Counted from the first letter of the stretch, positions 25,689 through 35,384 are shown. The stretch: DNA of 64,000 bases from Verrucomicrobiaceae bacterium (GCA_027486585.1 JAIXOU010000118.1:1-64000), one strand, 5' to 3'. Notes: generated from the sequence alone by a model not told the origin. Program-made: numbers and translations.

Positions 25689-26978
25689 ATGCGCTACCAA
25701 CCCCTTCCTTCAGAGCTTTATGTGACCAATCGTCAGCGTCTTTACGCTCTATTGCCCCCAAGATCTGTGGTGATCCTGCACTCGAATGATGTGTTGCCCA
25801 CGAATGCGGACGGCTCTTTAGGCTTTGTTCAAAATAGTGATTTGTTTTATCTTAGCGCTATCGATCAGGAAGAGACGATCTTAGTGCTTTTTCCTGATGC
25901 GGGTGATCCTAAACAAAGAGAGATGCTTTTTGTCCGAGAGACGAATGAAACCATTGCTGTTTGGGAAGGGGAGAAGTTATCAAAGGAAACGGCGTCTGCT
26001 CATTCAGGCATTAGCCGCGTTCATTGGCTTCAAGATTTTGAAACACAATTCCGTGCGGTCATGTGCCAGGCGGATCAGGTGTTTTTAAACTCTAATGAGC
26101 ATCAGCGTGCGACGATCCCGACAGAGACCCGAGAGCATCGTTTTACCCTGCGCTGTCAAAGTGAGTATCCGCTGCATGATTATCGCCGTCTGGCACCATT
26201 GATGCACGATCTGCGCTGCATCAAGCAGCCTGCGGAGTTGGCTTCTTTAAATGAGGCTATCCGCATCACTTCAGATGGCTTTAAACGCCTCTTGAAGTTT
26301 GTGAAGCCTGGAGTTCATGAGTTTGAGATCGAGGCTGAGCTGGCGCATGAGTTCACTCGGCAGAGGGCGCGTGGTTTTGCCTACACGCCGATTATTGGTT
26401 CTGGAGCCAATGCCTGTGTGCTCCACTACATCACCAATCACTGCGAGTGTAAGGATGGGGAGATGCTGCTCCTGGACATCGCGGCCAATTACGGGAACTA
26501 CAATGCAGATCTGACCCGCACGATTCCCGTGAATGGTAAGTTCACACCTCGGCAACGTCAGGTCTATGAGGCAGTCCTGCGTGTCTTTAAAAAGTGCTGC
26601 GAAATGCTAAGGCCTGGAGTGATCATCCGCGAATATCAGGAACAAGTCGGTCTGCTCATGACTGAAGAATTGATCGGGTTAGGTCTGTTGAACCGTGAGG
26701 ACGTGGAAAAACAAGATCCTGAGAAGCCTTTGTATAAAAAGTACTTTCCCCATGGCACCAGCCATCATCTGGGGATCGACGTCCATGACGTGGGCCACAC
26801 TTGGAAGCCAATCCAGCCAGGCATGGTCTTTACCGTGGAGCCGGGCATCTACATTCGTGAAGAAGGCATGGGGATTCGTCTAGAAAATGACATCCTCATT
26901 GGTGAGCATGGAAATACAGATCTCATGGCCCATATCCCCATCGAAGTGGACGAGATCGAAGCCCTGATGCATCGTTAA
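25689..26978 (+). CDS. pepP: Xaa-Pro aminopeptidase
   Basis: A 429-residue M24B metallopeptidase that removes N-terminal residues before proline. The pita-bread metal ligands are all present: Asp263 and Asp274 (DIAANYGNYNAD), His359 (HGTSHHLGIDVHD), Glu384 (EPGIYI) and Glu399 (RLEND). An N-terminal AMP_N-type domain precedes it. I chose the ATG at 25689 (MRYQPLPSELY), the usual N terminus; a GTG at 25665 would add eight residues. Confidence 0.94.
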   Translation: MRYQPLPSELYVTNRQRLYALLPPRSVVILHSNDVLPTNADGSLGFVQNSDLFYLSAIDQEETILVLFPDAGDPKQREMLFVRETNETIAVWEGEKLSKETASAHSGISRVHWLQDFETQFRAVMCQADQVFLNSNEHQRATIPTETREHRFTLRCQSEYPLHDYRRLAPLMHDLRCIKQPAELASLNEAIRITSDGFKRLLKFVKPGVHEFEIEAELAHEFTRQRARGFAYTPIIGSGANACVLHYITNHCECKDGEMLLLDIAANYGNYNADLTRTIPVNGKFTPRQRQVYEAVLRVFKKCCEMLRPGVIIREYQEQVGLLMTEELIGLGLLNREDVEKQDPEKPLYKKYFPHGTSHHLGIDVHDVGHTWKPIQPGMVFTVEPGIYIREEGMGIRLENDILIGEHGNTDLMAHIPIEVDEIEALMHR

Positions 26979-27091
26979 GTTTCATTCAATTCCGGCAGGT
27001 GTTGGGTTTTTCTTTTGAGAAACCTGTCGCCAAACCCAGCCTAGCCTTGCACCCTGACTATCCCCGCCTTGAATAGGGTAACTCTTTTCTG

Positions 27092-28012
27092 ATGCACATT
27101 TCCGACATCCTCAGTCAGCAGCGTCCGACGCTGTCTTTTGAATTCTTTCCGCCAAAGTCAGCCGAGGCCTTTGAAGCTTTGTATGAAACCATCGGTGAGC
27201 TGGAAAGTTACAAGCCTTCCTTTGTCAGCGTGACCTATGGTGCTGGGGGCTCGACTCGTGAGCTGACCCACGATCTGGTGGTGCGGATCAAAAAGACCAC
27301 GACATTGGATCCGGTGCCACATCTGACCTGTGTCTGCCATAGTGAGGCCGATATCTCCAGCATTTTGCAGCGCTATGCGGAGGCAGGTGTGAGCAATATC
27401 TTAGCGCTTGGAGGAGATCCACCACGCAATCTTGAAGGTTATGACCGCACGAAGGATGCCTTTCAGCATGCGGCCGACTTGGTGCGTTTCATCAAAAAAT
27501 TCAATGACAGTGGTGCCCATCCAGATAAGCGCGGTTTTGGCATTGCGGTGGCTGGTTTCCCTGAAGGGCATCCGAGCACGCCGAATCGTGTTTTAGAGAT
27601 GGATTATCTGAAGGCTAAATGCGATGCCGGCGCGGACTACATTTGCACGCAGTTATTCTTCGATAACCATGACTTCCTCGATTTTCGAGATCGCTGCCGA
27701 CTCTCTGGGATCACTATCCCGATCATCGCTGGTATCATGCCGATCACGAGTGCCAGTGGCATGAAGCGGATGGCCGAGTTAGCCGCTGGTGCGCGTTATC
27801 CAGCCAAGCTTCTTCGAGCCATCCAGCGCTGTGGTAATGATGAAGAGGCTGTTCAGCGTGTTGGCGTGCACTATGCCACTGAGCAATGCCGTGATCTTCT
27901 GGAGAACGGCGTGGATGGCATCCACTTTTACACACTGAATAAATCCCACGCCACGCGTGAAATTTACGCCAGTCTTGGAATCCGTGATTCAGCCGCAGTA
28001 CGCCACGCATGA
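27092..28012 (+). CDS. metF: methylenetetrahydrofolate reductase
   Basis: A 306-residue FAD-dependent reductase that makes 5-methyl-THF for methionine synthesis. Signatures are LSFEFFPPKS near the N terminus (catalytic Glu), VTYGAGGSTR, ILALGGDPP and CTQLFFDN. The stop overlaps the ROK kinase start by ATGA (28009-28012). No SAM-type riboswitch is apparent in the 113-base upstream gap. Confidence 0.95.
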   Translation: MHISDILSQQRPTLSFEFFPPKSAEAFEALYETIGELESYKPSFVSVTYGAGGSTRELTHDLVVRIKKTTTLDPVPHLTCVCHSEADISSILQRYAEAGVSNILALGGDPPRNLEGYDRTKDAFQHAADLVRFIKKFNDSGAHPDKRGFGIAVAGFPEGHPSTPNRVLEMDYLKAKCDAGADYICTQLFFDNHDFLDFRDRCRLSGITIPIIAGIMPITSASGMKRMAELAAGARYPAKLLRAIQRCGNDEEAVQRVGVHYATEQCRDLLENGVDGIHFYTLNKSHATREIYASLGIRDSAAVRHA

Positions 28013-28938
28013 GTGATCAACCTCTCATTGCAGCCATTGAAATGGGCGGGACAAAGATTGTCTGCGGTATCGGCACAGGCCCGCATGACCTGCGCTCCGT
28101 ACATCGGATTGAGACGACCACACCTGAAGAAACTCTAGAGGCTGCGAGTCGCTGGCTTTCTAAGATGAAGATCGAGTATGGGCATTTCGCCTCACTCGGC
28201 ATCGGCACATTTGGCCCCGTGGATCTGAATCCCAATAGTGAGGCCTATGGATTCATCACGACGACTCCCAAGCCTGGATGGCAACAGACCGACATTGTGA
28301 CCTTCTTTAAAAATCGCTTCCGGGTGCCGGTCGGTTTTGATACTGACGTCAATGCGGCCGTTTTAGCCGAGTATCTTTGGGGTGCTGGGCAGGGGATGGA
28401 CCCCGTGGTTTATATCACCGTTGGTACAGGTGTTGGCGGCGGAGTTTTGGTGAATGGGCAGCTGCTGCATGGTGCCATGCACCCTGAGATTGGACACCTT
28501 TCCGTGCCTCCGCCAAAGAACAGTTACGCAGTTCAGCGCGAGTGTCAGTGCCCGTTTCATCGCAGCTGCGTCGAAGGTTACGTGAGCGGCACTTCTATCG
28601 CTAAACGCTGGGGCGTTCGGGCTGATATGTTGCCTTTTGAGCATCCGGCCTGGGAGGAACTCGCTGATGTGATGGGGCACGCTTTGATGAACCTCTGCCT
28701 CACACTTTCTCCGAAGCGCATCATCCTCGGCGGCGGCGTCATGGAGCAGCCTCAGGTCATCCCTTTGATTCGCGCCAAGCTCATGCATCATCTCAATGGT
28801 TACCTGCTCATTCCGCAGGTCGGACGTGAGATTGATCAGTTCATTGTTTCTCCTGGGCTTGGAGCGCGTTCCGGTCTCTTGGGCTCCCTGGCCTTGGGTC
28901 GTATCGCATTAGATCAGAAGCTGAACCTGCAATCATGA
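28009..28938 (+). CDS. ROK-family sugar kinase (fructokinase-like)
   Basis: A 309-residue ROK kinase. The ATP-binding N terminus is AIEMGGTKIVCGIG, the catalytic Asp is in DTDVNAA (Asp113), the phosphate loop is TVGTGVGGG, and the zinc site is formed by His163, Cys179, Cys181 and Cys187 (PEIGHLS and CQCPFHRSCVEG). The zinc-loop pattern matches bacterial fructokinases of the ScrK/GmuE group, so fructose is the likely substrate. It is coupled to metF upstream and to the ABC ATPase downstream by ATGA overlaps at both ends. Confidence 0.9.
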   Translation: MSDQPLIAAIEMGGTKIVCGIGTGPHDLRSVHRIETTTPEETLEAASRWLSKMKIEYGHFASLGIGTFGPVDLNPNSEAYGFITTTPKPGWQQTDIVTFFKNRFRVPVGFDTDVNAAVLAEYLWGAGQGMDPVVYITVGTGVGGGVLVNGQLLHGAMHPEIGHLSVPPPKNSYAVQRECQCPFHRSCVEGYVSGTSIAKRWGVRADMLPFEHPAWEELADVMGHALMNLCLTLSPKRIILGGGVMEQPQVIPLIRAKLMHHLNGYLLIPQVGREIDQFIVSPGLGARSGLLGSLALGRIALDQKLNLQS

Positions 28939-29612
28939 GTACATCTGCTGCGACACTCACTGCTAAAGATGTCCACCGTATCTACAAGATCGGCGGTCAC
29001 GAGCTGCCCGTTTTACGCGGACTCAATGTTGAGGTAGCTCCTGGGGAAAAAGTCTTCCTTTGTGGCCAGTCAGGCGCTGGAAAAACCACGCTTCTTTACG
29101 TCCTCGGTGGATTGGAAAAGCCCACCAGTGGAGATGTCCTCGTGCATGGGAAGTCACTGTATCATGGCAGTGCCAAAGAGCGTGCGCTGGCCCGGAACCG
29201 CACCATGGGCTTTGTTTTTCAGCACTACTTCCTTTTGCCGGAGCTGACGGCTTTAGAAAACGTCATGCTTCCAGCCATGATCGGTGGTCGGCAGGCCGAG
29301 TCACGGGCGCGTGAGCTCCTGGATCGTGTCGGTCTCACTCCGCGCCTAGATCACTTGCCGACTGAGCTTAGCGGTGGTGAACAGCAGCGGGTGGCCATCG
29401 CCCGGGCTCTGATTAACGATCCCGGCATTCTCTATGCCGATGAGCCCACGGGTAATCTTGATGCCACCACGGGTTCTGGCGTAATGGACATGCTGATGAG
29501 CGTCGTCGCTGAATCCAAAAAAACGCTCGTTGTTGTAACTCATGATCAAACTCTCGCCAAACTGGGAGATCGCCGTTTGATTCTGAAAGAAGGAAAACTC
29601 GAAGAGGGCTGA
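28935..29612 (+). CDS. lolD: ABC transporter ATP-binding protein, LolD-like
   Basis: A 225-residue ABC ATPase. Walker A is GQSGAGKT, the signature LSGGEQQRVAIARAL, Walker B ILYADEPTGNLD and the switch His in VVVTHD. This subgroup (ADEPTGNLD) powers LolCE lipoprotein export or MacB-type permeases. No permease gene is adjacent. The start overlaps the ROK stop by ATGA. The symbol is a family-level choice; the true partner is unknown. Confidence 0.85.
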   Translation: MSTSAATLTAKDVHRIYKIGGHELPVLRGLNVEVAPGEKVFLCGQSGAGKTTLLYVLGGLEKPTSGDVLVHGKSLYHGSAKERALARNRTMGFVFQHYFLLPELTALENVMLPAMIGGRQAESRARELLDRVGLTPRLDHLPTELSGGEQQRVAIARALINDPGILYADEPTGNLDATTGSGVMDMLMSVVAESKKTLVVVTHDQTLAKLGDRRLILKEGKLEEG

Positions 29613-29676
29613 TCCCTGTTAGTTTATTCCGCAGGTGAAGTGCGGCGTGTCCTTGTGAGGAGCATCTAGTTCAAGC

Positions 29677-32109
29677 TTATTGCACCTTCATCCATCGCGA
29701 CCTGAAGGATCGATTTTCCTCCATCAACTGAGCCGCGACAGTGGCTGAGAGGCTGGGGAGTCCAGCAACTCGGGCAAAGGCGGCTATGCGCTCTTGGCGC
29801 TCGTAATACTCAGTGCTGTCCGTGGTTTTACCGGCATAGAACTGGGCCGCGTCTAACAGCGTTTGAGGAATGAGTTCATTCACAGGTAGAGTGATGTTTC
29901 CACGATCTAGACTGATGGTGACTGTTTCTGTATTCGCTGCAATGATGCGCCCATCCATGCTGCTGCCCGATTGGCGGATAATCTTACCCTGATAGCCACT
30001 ATCTTTGAAGTCGGCAAAGAGGCCGGTAAGAAATGCCTGAGCTTTGCTGTGAAGATAGATCTGTCCTTCGAGCGCGGACTGAATTTCAGGCGAGTCAAAA
30101 CGCATGCCTTGCAGCATGTCGAGCACTCGCGAGTAATCATAGCCGTCGATAAGGTTTGGCAGGGTGGCCATGATTTCAGTCCATTGTCCCAGCTCACGCT
30201 CACGCAGAGCATGCTCAGAGCTCATTTCCGATTGTCGCTGTTTCTGGAAAAGCTGTGACATCTCCTGCTTCAGCACGCCTTCCCATTTCTTTAGCATGGC
30301 GGTGAGGCCTGGCGAGGATTCTAGCAGGGTCTTGGCCTGCCGGATTTCGTCCATGCTCTTTTTGCCTTCTTCAAGATTGCTTGGGGTTTTCGGCTGGCGG
30401 AGGTTTAGGGCGGCAGTGATCGGTTTATCGAGGGCATCGACCAGTGGCTGGTAGCTGTATATCCAGTCAAGAGAGGTGGCAATCGAGGTGCTTTTCACAT
30501 CTCGTAGATGTTGCTTAAAGAAGCTAAGTTCGTGAGCACCCAAAAGAGCATCTCCATGATACCACTCGGCTAGTCCGTGAATCAGGTAACCAAGGATAGA
30601 TTCATTCTGAGTGGCATAGCCAAGCTTATCCTCCGCTATGCCCAGGCTCAGGCCGTTGCCCATGCGTTTACCAAGAGTTCCGAAAAAGCCTGCCAACTCC
30701 GGTGTGACGAGGTTGCTGCCGCTGCCTGTCTCGTTGCCCATGGCTTGAAGATGCTTGCTTGCCGCGTCTTTTTTACCCAGAATGACAGCACACACAGCCG
30801 CGTTATAGCGCGCCCAGTTTAGCGTGGGTTGACGTACTTCTTCAGAGCGGATGAGCTTTTCAAACTGCGCTTCCGCTTCGTTGAGTTCACGCTGCTTGAG
30901 CATTTTATCGCGGGCAGAGATGAAGAGTTCGGCTACGGTCTTTTTGCCGCTGGCTTGCACAGTCACACCTTCTCCCGTTAGGTCACTGCGGCTGGTTTCG
31001 ACCAGCTCTGTGATTGCTGTAGCTTTCTTCCCACCTGCAAACTGGATCAGCCAACCAATGGAAAAAGCGATCAACAGAGCCGCTGCCACGCTGAGGCCCC
31101 AGCGCACACGACGATTGGCTATTCTAGACTTGAATCCCTGGCTGAGTAACCCCTCGGCCAGACGCAATTCATCCACAGTTTCGTCATAGTTGGCGCAGCG
31201 CTCCTGCGGGCGGAAGGCTACCATGCGATTGACGGCATGAATGGTGCGTGGTGCAAACCTCATGCCGCTGTCTTCTAGCGCGACACGTCGGCATTTGATC
31301 ATGCGCAGTTGCTCGATGCTATTGGTATCTGCCTTATGCGGCGGCTGCCCTGTTAAAGCATGATAAAGAGAGGCTCCGAGGCTGAAAATATCACTGCGAT
31401 AATCTTCACGATTATCCAGCACCTTTTCAGGGGCCACGTAGTAGGGGGTGGCCCAGATTTCTCCGGATGAATCGGCGCCGCGCTCCACAAAGAGAGCCAG
31501 GCCAAAGTCCACCACTTTGGCTGTGCCTGTTTCGGTGAAAAGAATGTTAGCCGGCTTCACGTCTCGGTGAATCAGCCCTAGTTGCTGAGCAGCGCGCAGA
31601 CCTTCGGCGACTTCACGTCCGATACTGAGCACTTCTGCTTCTTTGATTTTTCCGTCACGGCGGATTCTTTGTTCCAGGTTGCCACCGGTGACGAGCTCCA
31701 TGGCGATGTAGAAATAGCCCTGATCATAGCCAACAGAGTAGAGCTTGATCACATTCGGATGATTGACGTTGGCAGTGATGAGGGCTTCCTGGCGAAACTG
31801 CTCCACGCGGGTCGCATCACGGCTGTATTGGCGGTTGAGAATTTTCAGGGCCACTCTACGGCCTAGGGTCTCATCCTCAGCCTCAAAGACGCGGCTCATG
31901 CCGCCTTCGCCGATCTGGCGGACGAGAACAAAATGGTCGAACTTTCGACGCACTCGCACCATTTGGCCGCAATAAGGGCATTTTAACTTAGTGAACGGCT
32001 CCAAAGACGTGACATCAATCTGGTTTTGGCAGATTGGGCAGGTACTTAGATAGGACTGTTCGGGAGTTCGGATCACTGGAAAACGCAAAAATGGACGTCG
32101 ATGAGACAA
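29677..32109 (-). CDS. transmembrane Ser/Thr protein kinase with N-terminal zinc ribbon
   Basis: An 810-residue Hanks-type kinase. A zinc ribbon (Cys24, Cys27, Cys44, Cys47) precedes the kinase domain: glycine loop GEGGMSRV (67-74), Lys89 in VALKIL, HRDVKPAN (catalytic Asp183), DFG 201-203 and an APEK segment. A single membrane helix lies at about 339-357, and the outer part of about 450 residues has no recognised domain but contains long helical stretches. The start is a TTG at 32109 with a GGTGAG ribosome-like site; a GTG 11 codons in is possible. It diverges from rluD. Confidence 0.92.
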   Translation of the reverse strand: MSHRRPFLRFPVIRTPEQSYLSTCPICQNQIDVTSLEPFTKLKCPYCGQMVRVRRKFDHFVLVRQIGEGGMSRVFEAEDETLGRRVALKILNRQYSRDATRVEQFRQEALITANVNHPNVIKLYSVGYDQGYFYIAMELVTGGNLEQRIRRDGKIKEAEVLSIGREVAEGLRAAQQLGLIHRDVKPANILFTETGTAKVVDFGLALFVERGADSSGEIWATPYYVAPEKVLDNREDYRSDIFSLGASLYHALTGQPPHKADTNSIEQLRMIKCRRVALEDSGMRFAPRTIHAVNRMVAFRPQERCANYDETVDELRLAEGLLSQGFKSRIANRRVRWGLSVAAALLIAFSIGWLIQFAGGKKATAITELVETSRSDLTGEGVTVQASGKKTVAELFISARDKMLKQRELNEAEAQFEKLIRSEEVRQPTLNWARYNAAVCAVILGKKDAASKHLQAMGNETGSGSNLVTPELAGFFGTLGKRMGNGLSLGIAEDKLGYATQNESILGYLIHGLAEWYHGDALLGAHELSFFKQHLRDVKSTSIATSLDWIYSYQPLVDALDKPITAALNLRQPKTPSNLEEGKKSMDEIRQAKTLLESSPGLTAMLKKWEGVLKQEMSQLFQKQRQSEMSSEHALRERELGQWTEIMATLPNLIDGYDYSRVLDMLQGMRFDSPEIQSALEGQIYLHSKAQAFLTGLFADFKDSGYQGKIIRQSGSSMDGRIIAANTETVTISLDRGNITLPVNELIPQTLLDAAQFYAGKTTDSTEYYERQERIAAFARVAGLPSLSATVAAQLMEENRSFRSRWMKVQ

Positions 32110-32244
32110 CGCTAGCTCACCATACGTTCATTGCACACGGAATGCCAGAAATTACAGATTGCTTAATTAATTTGAATAACGATTATCCTTCGACGCATTG
32201 ATTGCTTCTAAATTCACTTTTTCTCCCTCTGCTGCCTTTTTCCT

Positions 32245-33162
32245 GTGACCTGGACCCTTTCAGCCGATGACCTTGGCCAACGCCTCGATAAACTGGTAGC
32301 CACTCGCCTGCCGGAGCTTTCGCGGTCGCGGGTTCAGGATTTGTTGCGGGATGGGCATATCACGCTGAATGGAAAGGCGGTAAAGGCCAGTGTGACATTC
32401 AAGGCAGGGGACAGCGTCGCCGTGGTCATTCCTGAGGTGAAAGCGCTGGAAGTGGTGGCGCAGGATATTCCGTTTGAGGTGCTTTTTGAGGACAAAGACA
32501 TTTTGGTGCTCAATAAGCCGCCTGGGCTGGTGGTTCATCCGGCCGCAGGTAATCCAGACGGGACTCTAGTGAATGCCTTGCTGCATCATTGTGAAGACCT
32601 TAGCGGTATCGGTGGGGAAATGCGTCCTGGTATTGTCCATCGTTTGGATAAGGATACCTCAGGATGCATGGTCGTGGCCAAGAATGACATCGCTCATCGC
32701 CGACTCACGGAGGCGTTTGCCGAGCGTCGATTGAGTAAAATCTATCTGGCTGCCATCAATGGCCTGCCAAAAGAGAGTAGCGGACGCATTCAGAACTTCA
32801 TTGGCAGGCATCCTGTGGATCGGAAACGCATGGCCATCCTTTACGACGGTGCAGGGAAGGAAGCCGTCACGGAGTGGGAACAGATCAGCAAATGCCAAGG
32901 TAGTGCCCTGATTCGCTGCAAACTGCTCACTGGCCGCACGCACCAGATCCGAGTTCACATGCGTGAATCTTTAGGGCACCCGATTCTGGGAGATCCCATC
33001 TATGGCAATCCCAAACGTCAGATCGTCTTCACACCACGCCTGATGCTTCATGCCTGGAAGCTCAGCTTTCTGCATCCTATCCATGATCAGCCAATGAATT
33101 TTCAGGCTACGATTCCTGACGAATACTCTCCTTGGATCGAGGCCGCTGGCGGAGCTATCTAA
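32245..33162 (+). CDS. rluD: RluD-family large-subunit rRNA pseudouridine synthase
   Basis: A 305-residue enzyme with an N-terminal S4 domain (QRLDKLVATRLPELSRSRVQ) and the catalytic HRLDKDTSG motif, where the Asp is the nucleophile. KPPGLVVHPA and RTHQIRVHM are family motifs. RluD makes pseudouridines in helix 69 of 23S rRNA; the site specificity here is inferred. It starts with GTG. Its end meets menC on the other strand, with a four-base overlap. Confidence 0.92.
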   Translation: MTWTLSADDLGQRLDKLVATRLPELSRSRVQDLLRDGHITLNGKAVKASVTFKAGDSVAVVIPEVKALEVVAQDIPFEVLFEDKDILVLNKPPGLVVHPAAGNPDGTLVNALLHHCEDLSGIGGEMRPGIVHRLDKDTSGCMVVAKNDIAHRRLTEAFAERRLSKIYLAAINGLPKESSGRIQNFIGRHPVDRKRMAILYDGAGKEAVTEWEQISKCQGSALIRCKLLTGRTHQIRVHMRESLGHPILGDPIYGNPKRQIVFTPRLMLHAWKLSFLHPIHDQPMNFQATIPDEYSPWIEAAGGAI

Positions 33163-34136
33163 AGAGAGCTGAGTTTCCGCCAGGGGAGCTTTTCCAGCAC
33201 ATCACCAAAGCCTAGCCCACCGCCATTGGTATCGTGACTGAGCCAGCCGCCTTTCGCCGAAATGCGCTCAAAAAAGCCATCCGGTTCGAACAGATGCTGG
33301 GTGCTGAGTCCACAGAGATCCACTCGATCACCGATTTCAGATTTGGCGACAGCCGCCTCATATGCCGCGAACATTTGGCCCAAGCCATGATCCATGGCAG
33401 AGGTCAGCACGAGTGGTTTTTCAGGATGTCGCGCAGCCACCGCGCGCCAGTCACGGCGTGCTGGCTTCACGACTACGGCTGAAAAGCCAGCTTCACCATC
33501 ACGCCAGCCTTTGTCCAGGGCCAGGCGCACCTTCCAGCGCTGCTGAGCCTGCTGCCAAAGCTCGGAATGATAGGGGAATGGATCCTCGATCAGATCCAGA
33601 TGCTGGTAAGTCCGCAGCGGCATGAACTCAATGAATTGCGAAAAGCCGCGTGCATCCAGACAGCCATTAAAGTCCACCCGCAGCTTCAGGCCTATGGCTT
33701 CTCCTACCTTGGCGCATTGTTCAAGGAACCCGCGCGTTTCTCCATAATTGGCGAAGCCCTTGGCCTTGAGCGCAGGCCAGCCCTCGCTCACGATCCGCTC
33801 GATCTGCGGCCCAGTCGGCTGCGCAAAACTCCATGAGTAATGACTGCGCGGGATCTCTAGGTCTGCAAATAGGCTGATTCCAGCTTCGCGGGCTGCACCG
33901 TCGATCTCGGCACAGCGCAGGGCCATCTCAGTCACAGGCGTGGTAATTCCCTCAGCCAATCGACGTAGTTGTTCTTCAATGGGGGCATCCCCAAATTCCG
34001 TCCAAGGGTGGATGCAACCGTAGCCAGAATCGACTCGGATAAGTGCCCCAGGGAAAAGTCGCCGGTGGGATGCCGCATTCAGGGCCACACCACTGCGGAG
34101 CAGGTATTCATAGACATAGATCGGGCTGGCTGACAT
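33159..34136 (-). CDS. menC: o-succinylbenzoate synthase
   Basis: A 325-residue enolase-superfamily protein. It has Lys in LKAKGF as the acid-base residue, Asp in RVDFNG, Glu in LIEDPF, Asp/Lys in ALDKGW and Lys in VVVKPARRD, the ligand and catalytic residues of the MenC group. It dehydrates SHCHC to o-succinylbenzoate in the classical menaquinone pathway. Being directly upstream of nothing but downstream of menA (gap 27 bases), it is second in a menA-menC pair. The sequence is divergent, so the assignment leans partly on that neighbour. Confidence 0.88.
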   Translation of the reverse strand: MSASPIYVYEYLLRSGVALNAASHRRLFPGALIRVDSGYGCIHPWTEFGDAPIEEQLRRLAEGITTPVTEMALRCAEIDGAAREAGISLFADLEIPRSHYSWSFAQPTGPQIERIVSEGWPALKAKGFANYGETRGFLEQCAKVGEAIGLKLRVDFNGCLDARGFSQFIEFMPLRTYQHLDLIEDPFPYHSELWQQAQQRWKVRLALDKGWRDGEAGFSAVVVKPARRDWRAVAARHPEKPLVLTSAMDHGLGQMFAAYEAAVAKSEIGDRVDLCGLSTQHLFEPDGFFERISAKGGWLSHDTNGGGLGFGDVLEKLPWRKLSSL

Positions 34137-34163
34137 GTGGGTTCAATACGTCTCCCATTTGCC

Positions 34164-35045
34164 TCATGGCATAGCCGCCATACAGAAAAGTCCGGCAAAC
34201 AGCAGTAAATGCACGCCACTCAGTGCTAATAGGCGATTGTAGCTTGGCCCAGGTGCGGTCGTCCAAAGGCGAATCAGCACGAAAAGCCCCAGAGGCAGCA
34301 CCGCCAGAGGTATGGTGAAAAGAAGAGTATCATCGGTATCGATCCAGTAGAGCCCGATCCCATAAGCTACGGCTAACAGGACTGTGATCTCGATCCTAGC
34401 AAAGGTCACACCGAATCGCGCTGCCAAGGTACGCTTGCCCGTGCTGCGATCTTCCTCAAGGTCTCGCAGATTATTCACCGCGATCAGGATGGTCGAGAGG
34501 CAGCCTATTTGCATCCCTGCCACGACCGCGCCAACCAACCACTCACCGCACTGGACAAAAGCTGAGCCCATCACCGCCACAAAGCCAAAGAACAAGATCA
34601 CAAACAGCTCACCCAATCCCCGATAGGCCAGTGGAGCCGGCCCGCCCGTGTAACCATAGCAAAAATAGAGAGACGGTATGCCGATGATCACAATCGGCAG
34701 TCCGCGCGCGGCGATTAGCGGAATAGACAGAGCCGTAGCTAGTCCAAGCATGACATAGCCCGCCATCATCACCGACTCAGCCCGCACAGCGCCCGCCGCC
34801 GTGATCCGCCTCGGTCCGATCCTCGCCGCCGTATCCATGCCTTGGCGGAAGTCCAGAGCATCGTTGAACCAATTCGTTGCGATTTGAAGCGCGATTGTGC
34901 TAGCCAAGGTAAAGACCAGCAGCCACCACTCGATCTCATGTCCGCTCAGCCTAGCTCCCAGGATGAAACCCACAAACACAGGCGCGATAGCCGCACCGAG
35001 GGTTTTCGGGCGTGCAGCTTGGATCCAATCAATCAAACGAGGCAT
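34164..35045 (-). CDS. menA: 1,4-dihydroxy-2-naphthoate polyprenyltransferase
   Basis: A 293-residue UbiA-superfamily membrane enzyme with about eight or nine helices. The first Asp-rich motif is NWFNDALDFRQGMD and the second NNLRDLEEDRSTGKRTLAARFG. RPKTLGAAIAPVFVG at the N terminus is typical of MenA. It prenylates DHNA on the way to menaquinone. The ATG at 35045 fits the family; an open frame upstream (to 35174) is not supported. Confidence 0.94.
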   Translation of the reverse strand: MPRLIDWIQAARPKTLGAAIAPVFVGFILGARLSGHEIEWWLLVFTLASTIALQIATNWFNDALDFRQGMDTAARIGPRRITAAGAVRAESVMMAGYVMLGLATALSIPLIAARGLPIVIIGIPSLYFCYGYTGGPAPLAYRGLGELFVILFFGFVAVMGSAFVQCGEWLVGAVVAGMQIGCLSTILIAVNNLRDLEEDRSTGKRTLAARFGVTFARIEITVLLAVAYGIGLYWIDTDDTLLFTIPLAVLPLGLFVLIRLWTTAPGPSYNRLLALSGVHLLLFAGLFCMAAMP

Positions 35046-35289
35046 AGTGGTAAAAAAAGTTAAAGGCCACCGATCAGAGCACAGAGCCGATGTTTTGTCT
35101 TCCTCGGATGTGTGAGCTGGGTTCGTGCTAGCGGTGCTGATAAAAAGGCTTTTAGCCACATTTGAGTCAAACAATCCACGCCCATCAAAGCGAAAGAGAG
35201 GACATGTTATTTTGAAAGCTTCGGAAATATAATTTCTGGAAAAGTACCTACGTACGGCATGATTTGTTCAAAGTGAGCAGATTAAGGTC

Positions 35290-35318
35290 TTGCCAAATTA
35301 TTGAAAATTGAATTTAAT
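35290..35318 (+). promoter_or_regulatory. sigma-70-like promoter of the giant gene
   Basis: TTGCCA (35290-35295) is five of six to the -35 consensus, followed by exactly 17 bases and TTTAAT (35313-35318), five of six to the -10 consensus. Transcription would start near 35325, about 60 bases before the ATG. A 6-bp dyad overlaps the -10. Confidence 0.7.
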
Positions 35319-35335
35319 TCAAAACTAAATTAATT

Positions 35336-35361
35336 CGCTGGCCAACCACCAGCGATTTTTT
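35336..35361 (+). promoter_or_regulatory. hairpin with T run in the leader of the giant gene
   Basis: CGCTGG (35336-35341) pairs with CCAGCG (35349-35354) around a 7-base loop, followed by A and six T. It begins about 12 bases after the predicted transcription start and ends 23 bases before the ATG. It looks like a terminator/attenuator, or a 5'-stabilising hairpin. Confidence 0.65.
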
Positions 35362-35384
35362 CCAGTCATACCTTTGTTACAACC

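Larger units (their letters stand above)
35046..35384. other. 339-base non-coding interval upstream of the giant gene
   Basis: No gene is supported here. The left part (35046-35280) holds the menA leader. The right part is AT-rich and carries a sigma-70-like promoter, a small dyad (TTGAAT-TTA-ATTCAA, 35308-35322) that overlaps its -10 element, and a hairpin with a T run just before the giant gene. Confidence 0.8.

Noticed and set aside
26979-27091. A SAM-type riboswitch before metF
   Set aside because: The gap holds only a weak 7-bp pairing (TGGGTTT with AAACCCA) and none of the conserved SAM aptamer cores I know.
29628-29645. CCGCA/TGCGG hairpin as a terminator between lolD and the kinase gene
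   Set aside because: Short stem without a T run.
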